DNA of 7,715 nt, taken from the NCBI GenBank assembly GCA_003153955.1, contig PMCB01000068.1, positions 3,130 through 10,844 of the forward strand. The letters are read 5' to 3'. The stretch comes from Dehalococcoidia bacterium. Its GTDB lineage: Bacteria; Chloroflexota; Dehalococcoidia; Dehalococcoidales; Fen-1064. The notes beneath the pieces are model-generated. The model made no database searches. It saw only the letters and a program-made list of their open reading frames with translations, and was not told where the DNA came from. Shown piece by piece: positions 1 to 5,676 of this stretch (its first letter is position 1; the number at the start of each line of letters is the position of its first letter). Both the position numbers and the translations under genes were made by a program.

Positions 1-762
1 CAGGCAGGTGTCGGGACAAGCCAGATAGGAAGATTCGATATTACAGTGGATGATGATACAAACAGTATCGTCGAATGGAAATGGCAACTCATCCCGATCG
101 AAGAGGGTATTGCCGAGCCGGATATGCAGTTAAAAGCGTATATCGATAGTTTTGCAGAGGTAGTCGACCGTAAATATAATTCTATCATCTGTAAGTTTAC
201 CGACGTTATGACCCACCCGCGCAGAGAAATAGAAACTTCTCTGGGCAACCTTTTCGCGGATGCTCTGGCAGAAGTGGCAGAATGCGATGTAATGCTGGTT
301 GGTTCCGGCTCAATCCGAAGTAAGCAACTGGGTCCCGCGGTCACACTCAAAGATTATCGCGCCTGTTTCCCGTTTGAAGATTACCTTTCCCGTTTTGTTA
401 TAAAAGGAGCACAGCTAAAACGGGTATTCGCCCATATCATGCGTCCCGAAAACCGCAACAGCGAAGGCGAATGCTATCAGGTCAACGGCAGAATCTGCGC
501 GGCATATAATAACGCGGCACATAGTTTGATTTCATTGAGTTTTAGTGGCTCCCCGGTTGACGATGACCGGAGTTATACAATCGGTCTTATCGGCTACCAT
601 ATTTTGAATTCTGCTGCGTTTCTCAATATTACGAACGACGAACTGCTGGCAAACAGACCATCAAAAGTGGTCGCGACTTCGGTTCCGGAAGTACTGGAGG
701 AGTACCTTAAAGGTCACCAGAATATTGGGCGGAAGGTGGAAGGAAGGTTTACTTACCTGTAA
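1..762 (+). CDS. 5'-nucleotidase / metallophosphatase family protein, C-terminal part (5' end outside window)
   Basis: The frame is open from base 1 (CAG GCA GGT...) to TAA at 760-762, giving 253 visible residues, so the GTG at 46 is not a credible start. The first residues (QAGVGTSQIGRFDI) match the end of the calcineurin-like metallophosphatase domain of UshA/5'-nucleotidase proteins. The rest is the C-terminal substrate-binding domain (5_nucleotid_C): SLGNLFADAL at about residues 80-89, VGSGSIR at 100-106 and FPF at 123-125 fall in family order. These enzymes usually work outside the cytoplasm and hydrolyse nucleotides or UDP-sugars to nucleosides and phosphate; the metal site and any signal peptide would be upstream and are not visible. 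Two family signatures look altered: the usual NGG before IR reads GSG, and the glycine-rich GGDG-like stretch near the end reads NSAAF. The substrate may therefore differ. No C-terminal membrane anchor is visible. The next gene follows after 40 bases on the same strand. Confidence 0.82.
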   Translation, partial: QAGVGTSQIGRFDITVDDDTNSIVEWKWQLIPIEEGIAEPDMQLKAYIDSFAEVVDRKYNSIICKFTDVMTHPRREIETSLGNLFADALAEVAECDVMLVGSGSIRSKQLGPAVTLKDYRACFPFEDYLSRFVIKGAQLKRVFAHIMRPENRNSEGECYQVNGRICAAYNNAAHSLISLSFSGSPVDDDRSYTIGLIGYHILNSAAFLNITNDELLANRPSKVVATSVPEVLEEYLKGHQNIGRKVEGRFTYL

Positions 763-802
763 TTTTTATCAGTGGGAATTTTCATGATAAAAAGGAGCAA
801 CC
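763..802 (+). promoter_or_regulatory. Inverted repeat overlapping the ribosome binding site of the next gene
   Basis: TTTTTATCA at 763-771 and TGATAAAAA at 785-793 form a perfect 9-bp inverted repeat with a 13-base loop, starting directly after the TAA of the upstream gene. The Shine-Dalgarno-like AAAGGAG (791-797), five bases before the GTG at 803, shares its first three bases with the right arm. In RNA the hairpin would partly cover the ribosome binding site; in DNA it could be a protein-binding dyad. The stem has only two G-C or C-G pairs, so it is weak. The repeat and binding site are seen directly; any function is inference. Confidence 0.5.
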
Positions 803-1588
803 GTGAAACGTATTTTCCGATATAAACTCTTTTTTCAGGCAGCTGCCGCGGGAATAGTAGTACTTTTACTGATGCTCGCTTCCGCCCATTTTAAGTTGAA
901 TGTCATTACGATAAATACCCTGACCGGGACATTCTTCGGCGGGGTCTTTTTTACGATCAGCATCGTCTTTACCGGTGCGATGGCGGATTTTAAAGAAGCC
1001 GAAAAAATACCCGGTGAAATGGCTGTTCTGTTAAAAGCCATCCACACCGATGCTATGCTCATTTCGCCGCAGGGAGCGGAATTAAATCAGGAAAAAGACA
1101 TCGTCTATCACATCGAAGGTTTACTTTCTACCATTAATGCCAACATCCGTGCTAATCACTGGCACAAATCTCAACTCGACGAAGAAATAAATAAGATTAA
1201 CAAAGATATTATTGATTTATGGGCGAAAGGCGTTTCTCCCAGTCCTCTGATGAAACTGAGGGACAATCTGACAAATATCGACCGACTTTCCCACCGGTTA
1301 GATTATATTGCCTACTCGACGGGTATTTCCGGGGCATATGTTATATGCGATCTGTCCCTGGCATCGGTGCTCATAATCTTCGTTTTTGCCAGAAATGACT
1401 GGGGGTTTGGCGGTCTGCTGCTTTTTGCCTTAATTACGTTTGTATTAACCGCGATAGTACAGCTTATTCACGACATCGACAATCCATTTGAGTACAACAA
1501 AAATTCCGTCGCTGACGTCGATGTCTCGGTGTTGTTTAAACTGGAAAGTTTCTGGAAGTCGGGACAGATAAAACCAAACTTGAAGTAA
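803..1588 (+). CDS. Four-helix membrane protein, DUF4239 (bestrophin-like) resemblance
   Basis: This 261-residue protein starts at GTG 803, supported by AAAGGAG at 791-797. Hydrophobic stretches suggest four membrane helices at about residues 9-29, 41-60, 175-196 and 201-223. Between the second and third lies a ~110-residue hydrophilic, mainly helical segment rich in Asn, Lys, Asp and Glu. The layout of two helices, a soluble middle, two helices and then an acidic-DNPF end (D226-N227-P228-F229) followed by a V/D-rich stretch is like DUF4239 bestrophin-like proteins, which commonly end with DxPF and a short V-rich tail. That assignment rests on pattern only. Family members have no established function; ion-channel activity is a speculation from distant bestrophin similarity. 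The gene may be co-transcribed with the nucleotidase gene 40 bases upstream. It ends 47 bases from the convergent MFS gene with no good terminator between. Confidence 0.55.
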   Translation: MKRIFRYKLFFQAAAAGIVVLLLMLASAHFKLNVITINTLTGTFFGGVFFTISIVFTGAMADFKEAEKIPGEMAVLLKAIHTDAMLISPQGAELNQEKDIVYHIEGLLSTINANIRANHWHKSQLDEEINKINKDIIDLWAKGVSPSPLMKLRDNLTNIDRLSHRLDYIAYSTGISGAYVICDLSLASVLIIFVFARNDWGFGGLLLFALITFVLTAIVQLIHDIDNPFEYNKNSVADVDVSVLFKLESFWKSGQIKPNLK

Positions 1589-1635
1589 CTCCGAAGAAAA
1601 GCATTTAGCTTATAGCCGGAAGAAAATATCATCTT
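1589..1635. other. Short convergent intergenic gap, no strong terminator
   Basis: These 47 bases separate two genes that end facing each other. The only structure is a 4-bp stem (AAGC 1599-1602 with GCTT 1608-1611), with TCCG/CGGA further out. Neither side has a T-run of the kind that makes an intrinsic terminator. Transcripts from the two sides may overlap. Confidence 0.5.
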
Positions 1636-3921
1636 TCAGGCAACCGATGGGCGAGTCCCGATCCGTTTGTTTGTTATCACCGGTCTGTTCTCCGTCTGAT
1701 AATTAGCAGGCCGTGCTTTGATGTCCGTTTTCTTCACTGTGCTTTTCCGTGCAATCACTGTGCCGATTGCAGATTTTCTGCCGATGTGTACCATCGCCGG
1801 GTCGAGTGTCCTCTCCCATTCTTCGGGATGATAGAGCAAAGCCTGTTTCGGCGCAGCTCCGATACGGGTCTTAGCCGCTGCTGAGCGTGACAAAGCGGTC
1901 TGGTTCTTGTAGTTGTTCCAGGCTTCGGGATGATAGAATATCGGCTGCCTGTTGATTTGCCCGTCCCCGATGGTCCGCACCGTGGTGGCATTAATTAACA
2001 TCGATTGCTTAAGATAGTCGCTGCATTTCTGAGAATCGTAGAAAATTCCGGCACGGGCGGGTTTAGCATCGATTGCTTTCGCTTCCGCCATTGTTGTCTG
2101 CTTCATGAATTTTGCCATTGCTTCGGGATCGTACAGCAGTCCTTTATGCTCAGGTTTTAAACTTTCGGAGAATTTTGTGTCAGCCTGTGCCATTTGATTT
2201 ACCATCGCAGACCAGGCTGCGGGGTCGTACAGCAGTCCTTTCCGCGGTGCGGGTGTTTCTTGTGCCCTGGGGGTGGCTTGTGCTGTTTGATTCGCCATTT
2301 TCGCCCACGCTTCAGGGTTATATAATAGTCCTTGCTTTGTCGTTTCAGAATCGGGTTCTGCCAGAACAGCGGTTTGTTGTCTGTAATCAGCCCAGGCTTT
2401 CTTGTTGTAATAAAGCCCACTCGGTTCTGTATCGATATTTTCTGCCTGCAGGGTTGAGTTCCGGCCCATATAATTGGACCATTTTGCCTGATTGTAATAC
2501 AGGCCGGCGGGTCGGGGAGCTAATTTGTTTACGGCATTGCTGATCGCGGTGCCGAAAGCTGCCACGGGTTTGGTAAACCGCGACCAGGCCTCCGGGTGAT
2601 AATAGAGGCCCTGGCGGGTAGGATAATTAACCATTGCCAGCTCGCGGGCCAGTTCTTCGTGGACGATTGCGTCCGGGATTCCGCCCGGCCTGAGTTTCGG
2701 CAGCATGAACCGTACTACCGCCATCTGTGCCATTGCGGAAACCATGAATATCCCCAGTATCGGACTTCCGAAAACGGGGAAAATATGTCCGAGCAGCAAA
2801 GCCCCCGTGAGTGTGCCCAGCGCGGCGGCAAAAGTCGTCAGGCTTTTGCAGTAGACGATATAATGTAATCGTTGTGCGGGTTGTGTGGACTTGTAGATAA
2901 AGGTCTGGCAGGACAGGTCAAAAGCCGCCTGTACTACCCCGAGGAATAATTGGACCGCACACAGATAAATGATATTGCCGGAGAAAATCCACATCAGCGG
3001 TACCAAAGGCATCAGATGTGTGACGATACCCAATACCCGCAGGCTGCCGGATTTATCCACCATCTTGCCCCAGAAAGTCATGCTGAGGACCCGCCCGACA
3101 TATACACAAGAGAATACCAGAGTCAGCATCATGAAGTTGAAATTCAAATTATTGTGCATGTAAACCATGAACAGTGGGCCGCTTAAATTAACCGCAAAAT
3201 TAAAAAGTGAAGCAAATAAAATAAACGTACCGAGGTGCTCTTTCATTGCGCCTTTCAGGAAATTGACAAAGGAAAGTGAAGGCGCTGTTTCAGATTTGGC
3301 CGCAGGGGCCGGAGAATGGATGTTGCTGTAAAGAAAAGTGCTGACCAACGAAGCGAGAAAAGCAATTCCCACCACAATCGCGAAACCTCTCCCGATATTC
3401 GTTGTTGACCGGTAGAGGGTAAAACCCATGAAAACGTAGGCGGCCAGGAAAAAAGTACCGGCAATAACCGAACGGAAACTCAGATACCGTCCCATTTTTT
3501 CGGACGGCACCATATTGGCCAGCCAGTTATCGCGCAGCGGCCCCAATAATGTCGCCGGTACCAGCCCGAAAATCCATAACGCAATCAGCAGCAGCGGATT
3601 AATTTGTTTAAAAAACATGAAGACAAGGATAATCGGAATCCAGGTGAAAGCGTTAACGAGGGCTATCGTAACGATGCTCTTCTTCATCGGTGTTTTCCCT
3701 TCCACCAGAGAAGGCACCTTAATCAGCAGTATCGCCAGTACTAAATTGGTAAATGTGCTTAACAGTGCGACGCTGGAAGCGTCTGCGCCGATAGCCATGA
3801 GGGATTGGGCCTGGTAATTACAGCCGGCGTTCTCTAAGTTTACTGCGGCCGCCTCGACATGGAATAATCCCAGGCTATTATCCTGTTTATCTGAACCGTT
3901 TTTTGAGAATAGTTTTATCAC
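1636..3921 (-). CDS. MFS-type membrane transporter with a nine-repeat C-terminal tail
   Basis: The protein has 761 residues. Residues ~20-405 are strongly hydrophobic and fit a major facilitator fold. Clear helices lie near 47-68, 80-102, 107-127, 150-170, 177-197, 230-254, 262-282, 293-313, 316-336, 355-379 and 385-405, and residues ~20-45 could be an amphipathic first helix, making 12. The half-protein break is the polar loop at 199-228. GKMVDKSG (285-292) after a mid-protein helix resembles MFS motif A. The substrate cannot be told. MFS proteins are typically about 400-500 residues, so residues 438-761 are an extension. It carries nine copies of a GLLYxPEAW motif (separate entry) and ends with a Lys/Arg-rich segment (~715-761). 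With 12 helices the tail would be cytoplasmic. The start is GTG at 3919-3921: an in-frame TAA lies 18 bases upstream, and no clear Shine-Dalgarno is seen. The next ATG (residue 42) would remove the first helix. The gene stands alone on its strand, 703 bases downstream of the stop of the nrpR-like gene. Confidence 0.78.
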   Translation of the reverse strand: MIKLFSKNGSDKQDNSLGLFHVEAAAVNLENAGCNYQAQSLMAIGADASSVALLSTFTNLVLAILLIKVPSLVEGKTPMKKSIVTIALVNAFTWIPIILVFMFFKQINPLLLIALWIFGLVPATLLGPLRDNWLANMVPSEKMGRYLSFRSVIAGTFFLAAYVFMGFTLYRSTTNIGRGFAIVVGIAFLASLVSTFLYSNIHSPAPAAKSETAPSLSFVNFLKGAMKEHLGTFILFASLFNFAVNLSGPLFMVYMHNNLNFNFMMLTLVFSCVYVGRVLSMTFWGKMVDKSGSLRVLGIVTHLMPLVPLMWIFSGNIIYLCAVQLFLGVVQAAFDLSCQTFIYKSTQPAQRLHYIVYCKSLTTFAAALGTLTGALLLGHIFPVFGSPILGIFMVSAMAQMAVVRFMLPKLRPGGIPDAIVHEELARELAMVNYPTRQGLYYHPEAWSRFTKPVAAFGTAISNAVNKLAPRPAGLYYNQAKWSNYMGRNSTLQAENIDTEPSGLYYNKKAWADYRQQTAVLAEPDSETTKQGLLYNPEAWAKMANQTAQATPRAQETPAPRKGLLYDPAAWSAMVNQMAQADTKFSESLKPEHKGLLYDPEAMAKFMKQTTMAEAKAIDAKPARAGIFYDSQKCSDYLKQSMLINATTVRTIGDGQINRQPIFYHPEAWNNYKNQTALSRSAAAKTRIGAAPKQALLYHPEEWERTLDPAMVHIGRKSAIGTVIARKSTVKKTDIKARPANYQTENRPVITNKRIGTRPSVA
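1816..2610 (-). repeat. Nine protein-coding repeats, motif G-L-L/Y-Y-x-P-E-A-W
   Basis: Within the MFS gene nine units are visible, first residue and motif: 438 GLYYHPEAW, 473 GLYYNQAKW, 502 GLYYNKKAW, 531 GLLYNPEAW, 562 GLLYDPAAW, 594 GLLYDPEAM, 625 GIFYDSQKC, 660 PIFYHPEAW, 694 ALLYHPEEW. Spacings are 35, 29, 29, 31, 32, 31, 35 and 34 residues. The fourth position is always Tyr and the fifth is His, Asn or Asp; the ninth is Trp in seven of nine. Several units continue with a short polar helix-like stretch (MANQTAQ, MVNQMAQ, FMKQTTM, YKNQTAL), then a Pro/Ala/Thr/Lys-rich linker. At DNA level most copies have diverged, but units five and six still share 17 identical bases (2225-2241 and 2129-2145, 96 bases apart). 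This points to tandem duplication followed by selection on the motif. I know of no named domain with this motif. Confidence 0.9.
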
Positions 3922-3991
3922 AACCCAAGGTAGGGATTAGCCAAAAAACGGACTAGAGTTGGTTTCAGGCTGGTTATTTATTAAATGGTGC

Positions 3992-3997
3992 ATTATA
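3992..3997 (-). promoter_or_regulatory. Possible -10 element for the MFS gene
   Basis: On the minus strand this reads TATAAT, about 70 bases before the GTG start of the MFS gene, and sits inside a small dyad (GTGC...GCAC, 3989-4003). No good -35 hexamer lies 16-18 bases upstream, so support is limited to the perfect -10 box and its position. Confidence 0.3.
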
Positions 3998-4149
3998 AGC
4001 ACGGAAACAAATAGCCATGCTGTAACAAATTCTAGAAACTTTATAGGTTTCGAGTAGTCACACCTGCAAGAATAAAATCAAAACAGATGCCAATTTACTC
4101 GCCGGCTGCCGACTGAGCGTAAAAGAGTCTTTTCAAGCGGGTTTGGCTC

Positions 4150-4169
4150 TAACAGAAAATAATCTGTTA
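4150..4169. repeat. Perfect 7-bp inverted repeat
   Basis: TAACAGA (4150-4156) and TCTGTTA (4163-4169) flank the six-base loop AAATAA. There is no T-run, so it is unlikely to be a terminator. It could be an operator-like dyad in the long leader of the MFS gene, or chance in AT-rich sequence. Confidence 0.4.
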
Positions 4170-4383
4170 CAAATTCCATGGTGTCCGGTATTAAACACAA
4201 CTCTTTAATTTTGGCAGCCTAAACTTACACCGGTGCGCCACTATTCTTTTTACATCATCAATGTTGTCTTTCTCTTCTGGCGGAATTTAGAGAGTTAGAC
4301 CCGCGGAATATTCACTATTTATCTGCTCAGAGACAAGCCATTAATCAATTTTTTGACCAACCACTTGCCTCCTTCTAACTATG

Positions 4384-4411
4384 ATTATATCGTCGTTATG
4401 ACAAATTGCAA
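4384..4411 (-). promoter_or_regulatory. Possible sigma70-type promoter in the noncoding stretch
   Basis: On the minus strand TTGCAA (4406-4411) is followed after 16 bases by a perfect TATAAT (4384-4389). Shortly downstream comes an AGGAGG (4369-4374) that precedes only tiny frames (a GTG frame of 7 codons or a TTG frame of 13). Transcription would run towards the MFS gene and give it a leader of over 450 bases, or produce a small RNA. Confidence 0.3.
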
Positions 4412-4562
4412 TACCTCCCAAATTAATAATTTTGACATTTTTTCTGCAAGCCTGTCAGACACAAATTACCGATTATTTAGCTTTGCTGCGGCCGGTGAAA
4501 TGTCATTCCATTGTCTGTCATTTGTTGTGTTTAAACATTGATACTATTAAATAAACAGTCAT

Positions 4563-4601
4563 AAAAAGGCCTGCGTGAAATTTAACCGCGCGGGCCTTTT
4601 T
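4563..4601 (-). terminator. Rho-independent terminator of the glnA-nadE-nrpR unit
   Basis: AAAAAGGCCTGCG (4563-4575) pairs with CGCGGGCCTTTTT (4589-4601) along 13 positions with one G-T pair, and two more pairs extend the stem inward to a loop of about nine bases. The stem carries A/T runs on both sides, so it could work in both directions. It begins 22 bases after the stop codon of the nrpR-like gene, and no plus-strand gene ends before it, so its natural job is ending the minus-strand unit. Confidence 0.9.
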
Positions 4602-4623
4602 GGTTTATACGTTTGAGAATGTT

Positions 4624-5676
4624 TCAGATTTTCCGGAAACTCACCAGCCGATTGAAGTCGATTACCCCGCTTTCGCTGTTATTTTCCACTTCGATGCCTG
4701 CTTCCGAGACTGCTGCCAGCGCATTCAGTCCCCCCAGAAAAACAATCCCCACCCTGTTTGGCCCCACCGGTATCTGGCAGATGGATTCGCTGGTATTCCC
4801 CAGCCGGTATATCCCCCCGATTCCCGCCTCTTTCATCTCGGCCATTTTTTCGCTGACCAAAGCCCGGGCGGGCGCTGGTATTTCGCGGTAATTCGCCAGT
4901 ATCCGGCCTTTACCCGTTTTGGCGGCTTCCCGTACGCTCGTCATTCTGGCGCGGATATATTGTTCCGATGGGTCTAACGACGTGCCTTCATAGTAAATTA
5001 TCGCCGCGAAACGTTCCTGCTTCGGATTTCTCAGCTCCATGACGCCGCCGAATTTTGACGATATCGGCACGCCCGATTTCGATAACACCCCGTTCACGAC
5101 CACGCTGCAGATCGTGCCGATACCGACTTTACCTTCCGGCACCGTCACCGAACCCAATTTTTCACCCGGTTGCGCAATTGCAATCAGGTCGCTGACGCAA
5201 AAACCGCCCTGATAAGCCTCATCAATTATTGCCATTGCCTTTTTTAGTTTGTCTTTGGCAATCAGCGAAGTATTTATCGGGACCAAACCGGTGCGTGTTT
5301 TAGGGTCGAAGGTTGTTTGAAAAGCCAATGTTTCCAGTTTCTCCAGCACAAACCCGACATGTTCCGGAGCTAAAGCTATTTTTAACTCTTCCAAACCCTG
5401 CGCGGTAAGCATCCGCCCGTCTCTGCCGAAAGGCTGCGTGTGCCCGCGTTCATCGGTAATTCTAAGGTGATATCTCACCGCCCGCTCGCTCAGGGAGATG
5501 CCGTGCCGTTCCAGTTCCCGGGCGATGGTAATTGAGCCTAACGGTTCTGAAGATTCGTTGAGAACTTTGAGAATAGCAATTATTTTATGTTCTGTTTCGG
5601 AAGCAGGGCCCTGTACCATTGTTCCTTGAAACCTCGAAATCGGATTTTCGATTGCTTGCGGATGGCGGATTACCAC
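4624..5676 (-). CDS. NrpR-like nitrogen regulator (winged helix + single DUF128/NrpR domain)
   Basis: Counting from the GTG at 5676 (350 residues), a winged-helix domain spans ~29-95, with the NrpR-typical run SERAVRYHLRITDERG (63-78) and GRDGRMLTAQG (84-94). One NrpR effector domain (DUF128, PF01995) spans ~105-345; Gly-rich stretches such as SSKFGGVMEL (206-215) and GIVFLGGLNAL (310-320) fit that family. In methanogens NrpR represses nitrogen assimilation and fixation genes and lets go of DNA when 2-oxoglutarate is high; some NrpR proteins carry two effector domains, this one carries one. The start is open: GTG 5674-5676 overlaps the nadE stop by 7 bases but lacks a clear Shine-Dalgarno. 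ATG at 5617-5619 (331 residues) has AAGGA three bases ahead and begins just before the winged helix; I prefer the ATG. The gene is last in a unit with glnA and nadE and is followed by a strong terminator. The role in glutamine metabolism is inferred from family and context. Confidence 0.87.
   Translation of the reverse strand: MVIRHPQAIENPISRFQGTMVQGPASETEHKIIAILKVLNESSEPLGSITIARELERHGISLSERAVRYHLRITDERGHTQPFGRDGRMLTAQGLEELKIALAPEHVGFVLEKLETLAFQTTFDPKTRTGLVPINTSLIAKDKLKKAMAIIDEAYQGGFCVSDLIAIAQPGEKLGSVTVPEGKVGIGTICSVVVNGVLSKSGVPISSKFGGVMELRNPKQERFAAIIYYEGTSLDPSEQYIRARMTSVREAAKTGKGRILANYREIPAPARALVSEKMAEMKEAGIGGIYRLGNTSESICQIPVGPNRVGIVFLGGLNALAAVSEAGIEVENNSESGVIDFNRLVSFRKI

Larger units (their letters stand above)
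3922..4562. other. Long stretch without a convincing gene
   Basis: These ~640 bases between the nrpR terminator and the MFS start are AT-richer than their surroundings. I see promoter-like boxes at 3992-3997 and 4384-4411 (minus), a perfect 7-bp hairpin at 4150-4169, and a near-identical 13-base pair CTGTAACAAATTC (4020-4032) and CTGTTACAAATTC (4164-4176). Two short open frames have somewhat protein-like wording. One is ATG-started on the minus strand (4078-4179, 33 residues beginning MEFVTDYFLL, no ribosome binding site). The other is a startless plus-strand frame (4223-4378) containing LAEFRELDPRNIHY. Either could be a gene relic or chance. No tRNA, IS end or riboswitch is recognised. Confidence 0.5.

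Noticed and set aside
2112..2543. 143-codon plus-strand frame opposite the repeat region
   Set aside because: It lies antisense to the repeat-encoding part of the MFS gene; its openness follows from the repeated codons, and its translation has no protein-like pattern.
1816..2610. Regularly spaced repeats that might look like a CRISPR array or noncoding tandem repeat
   Set aside because: The repeated bases vary between copies, spacings vary in whole codons, and the conserved signal is at protein level within one open frame.
4432..4461. TTGACA on the plus strand as a promoter -35, and the nearby TGTCAGACA dyad
   Set aside because: No -10-like box follows at 16-18 bases (the position reads TCAGAC), and no plus-strand gene lies downstream.
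4353..4541. 62-codon plus-strand frame in the noncoding stretch
   Set aside because: It begins with TTG without a ribosome binding site, its composition is low-complexity and AT-driven, and nothing in it is recognisable.
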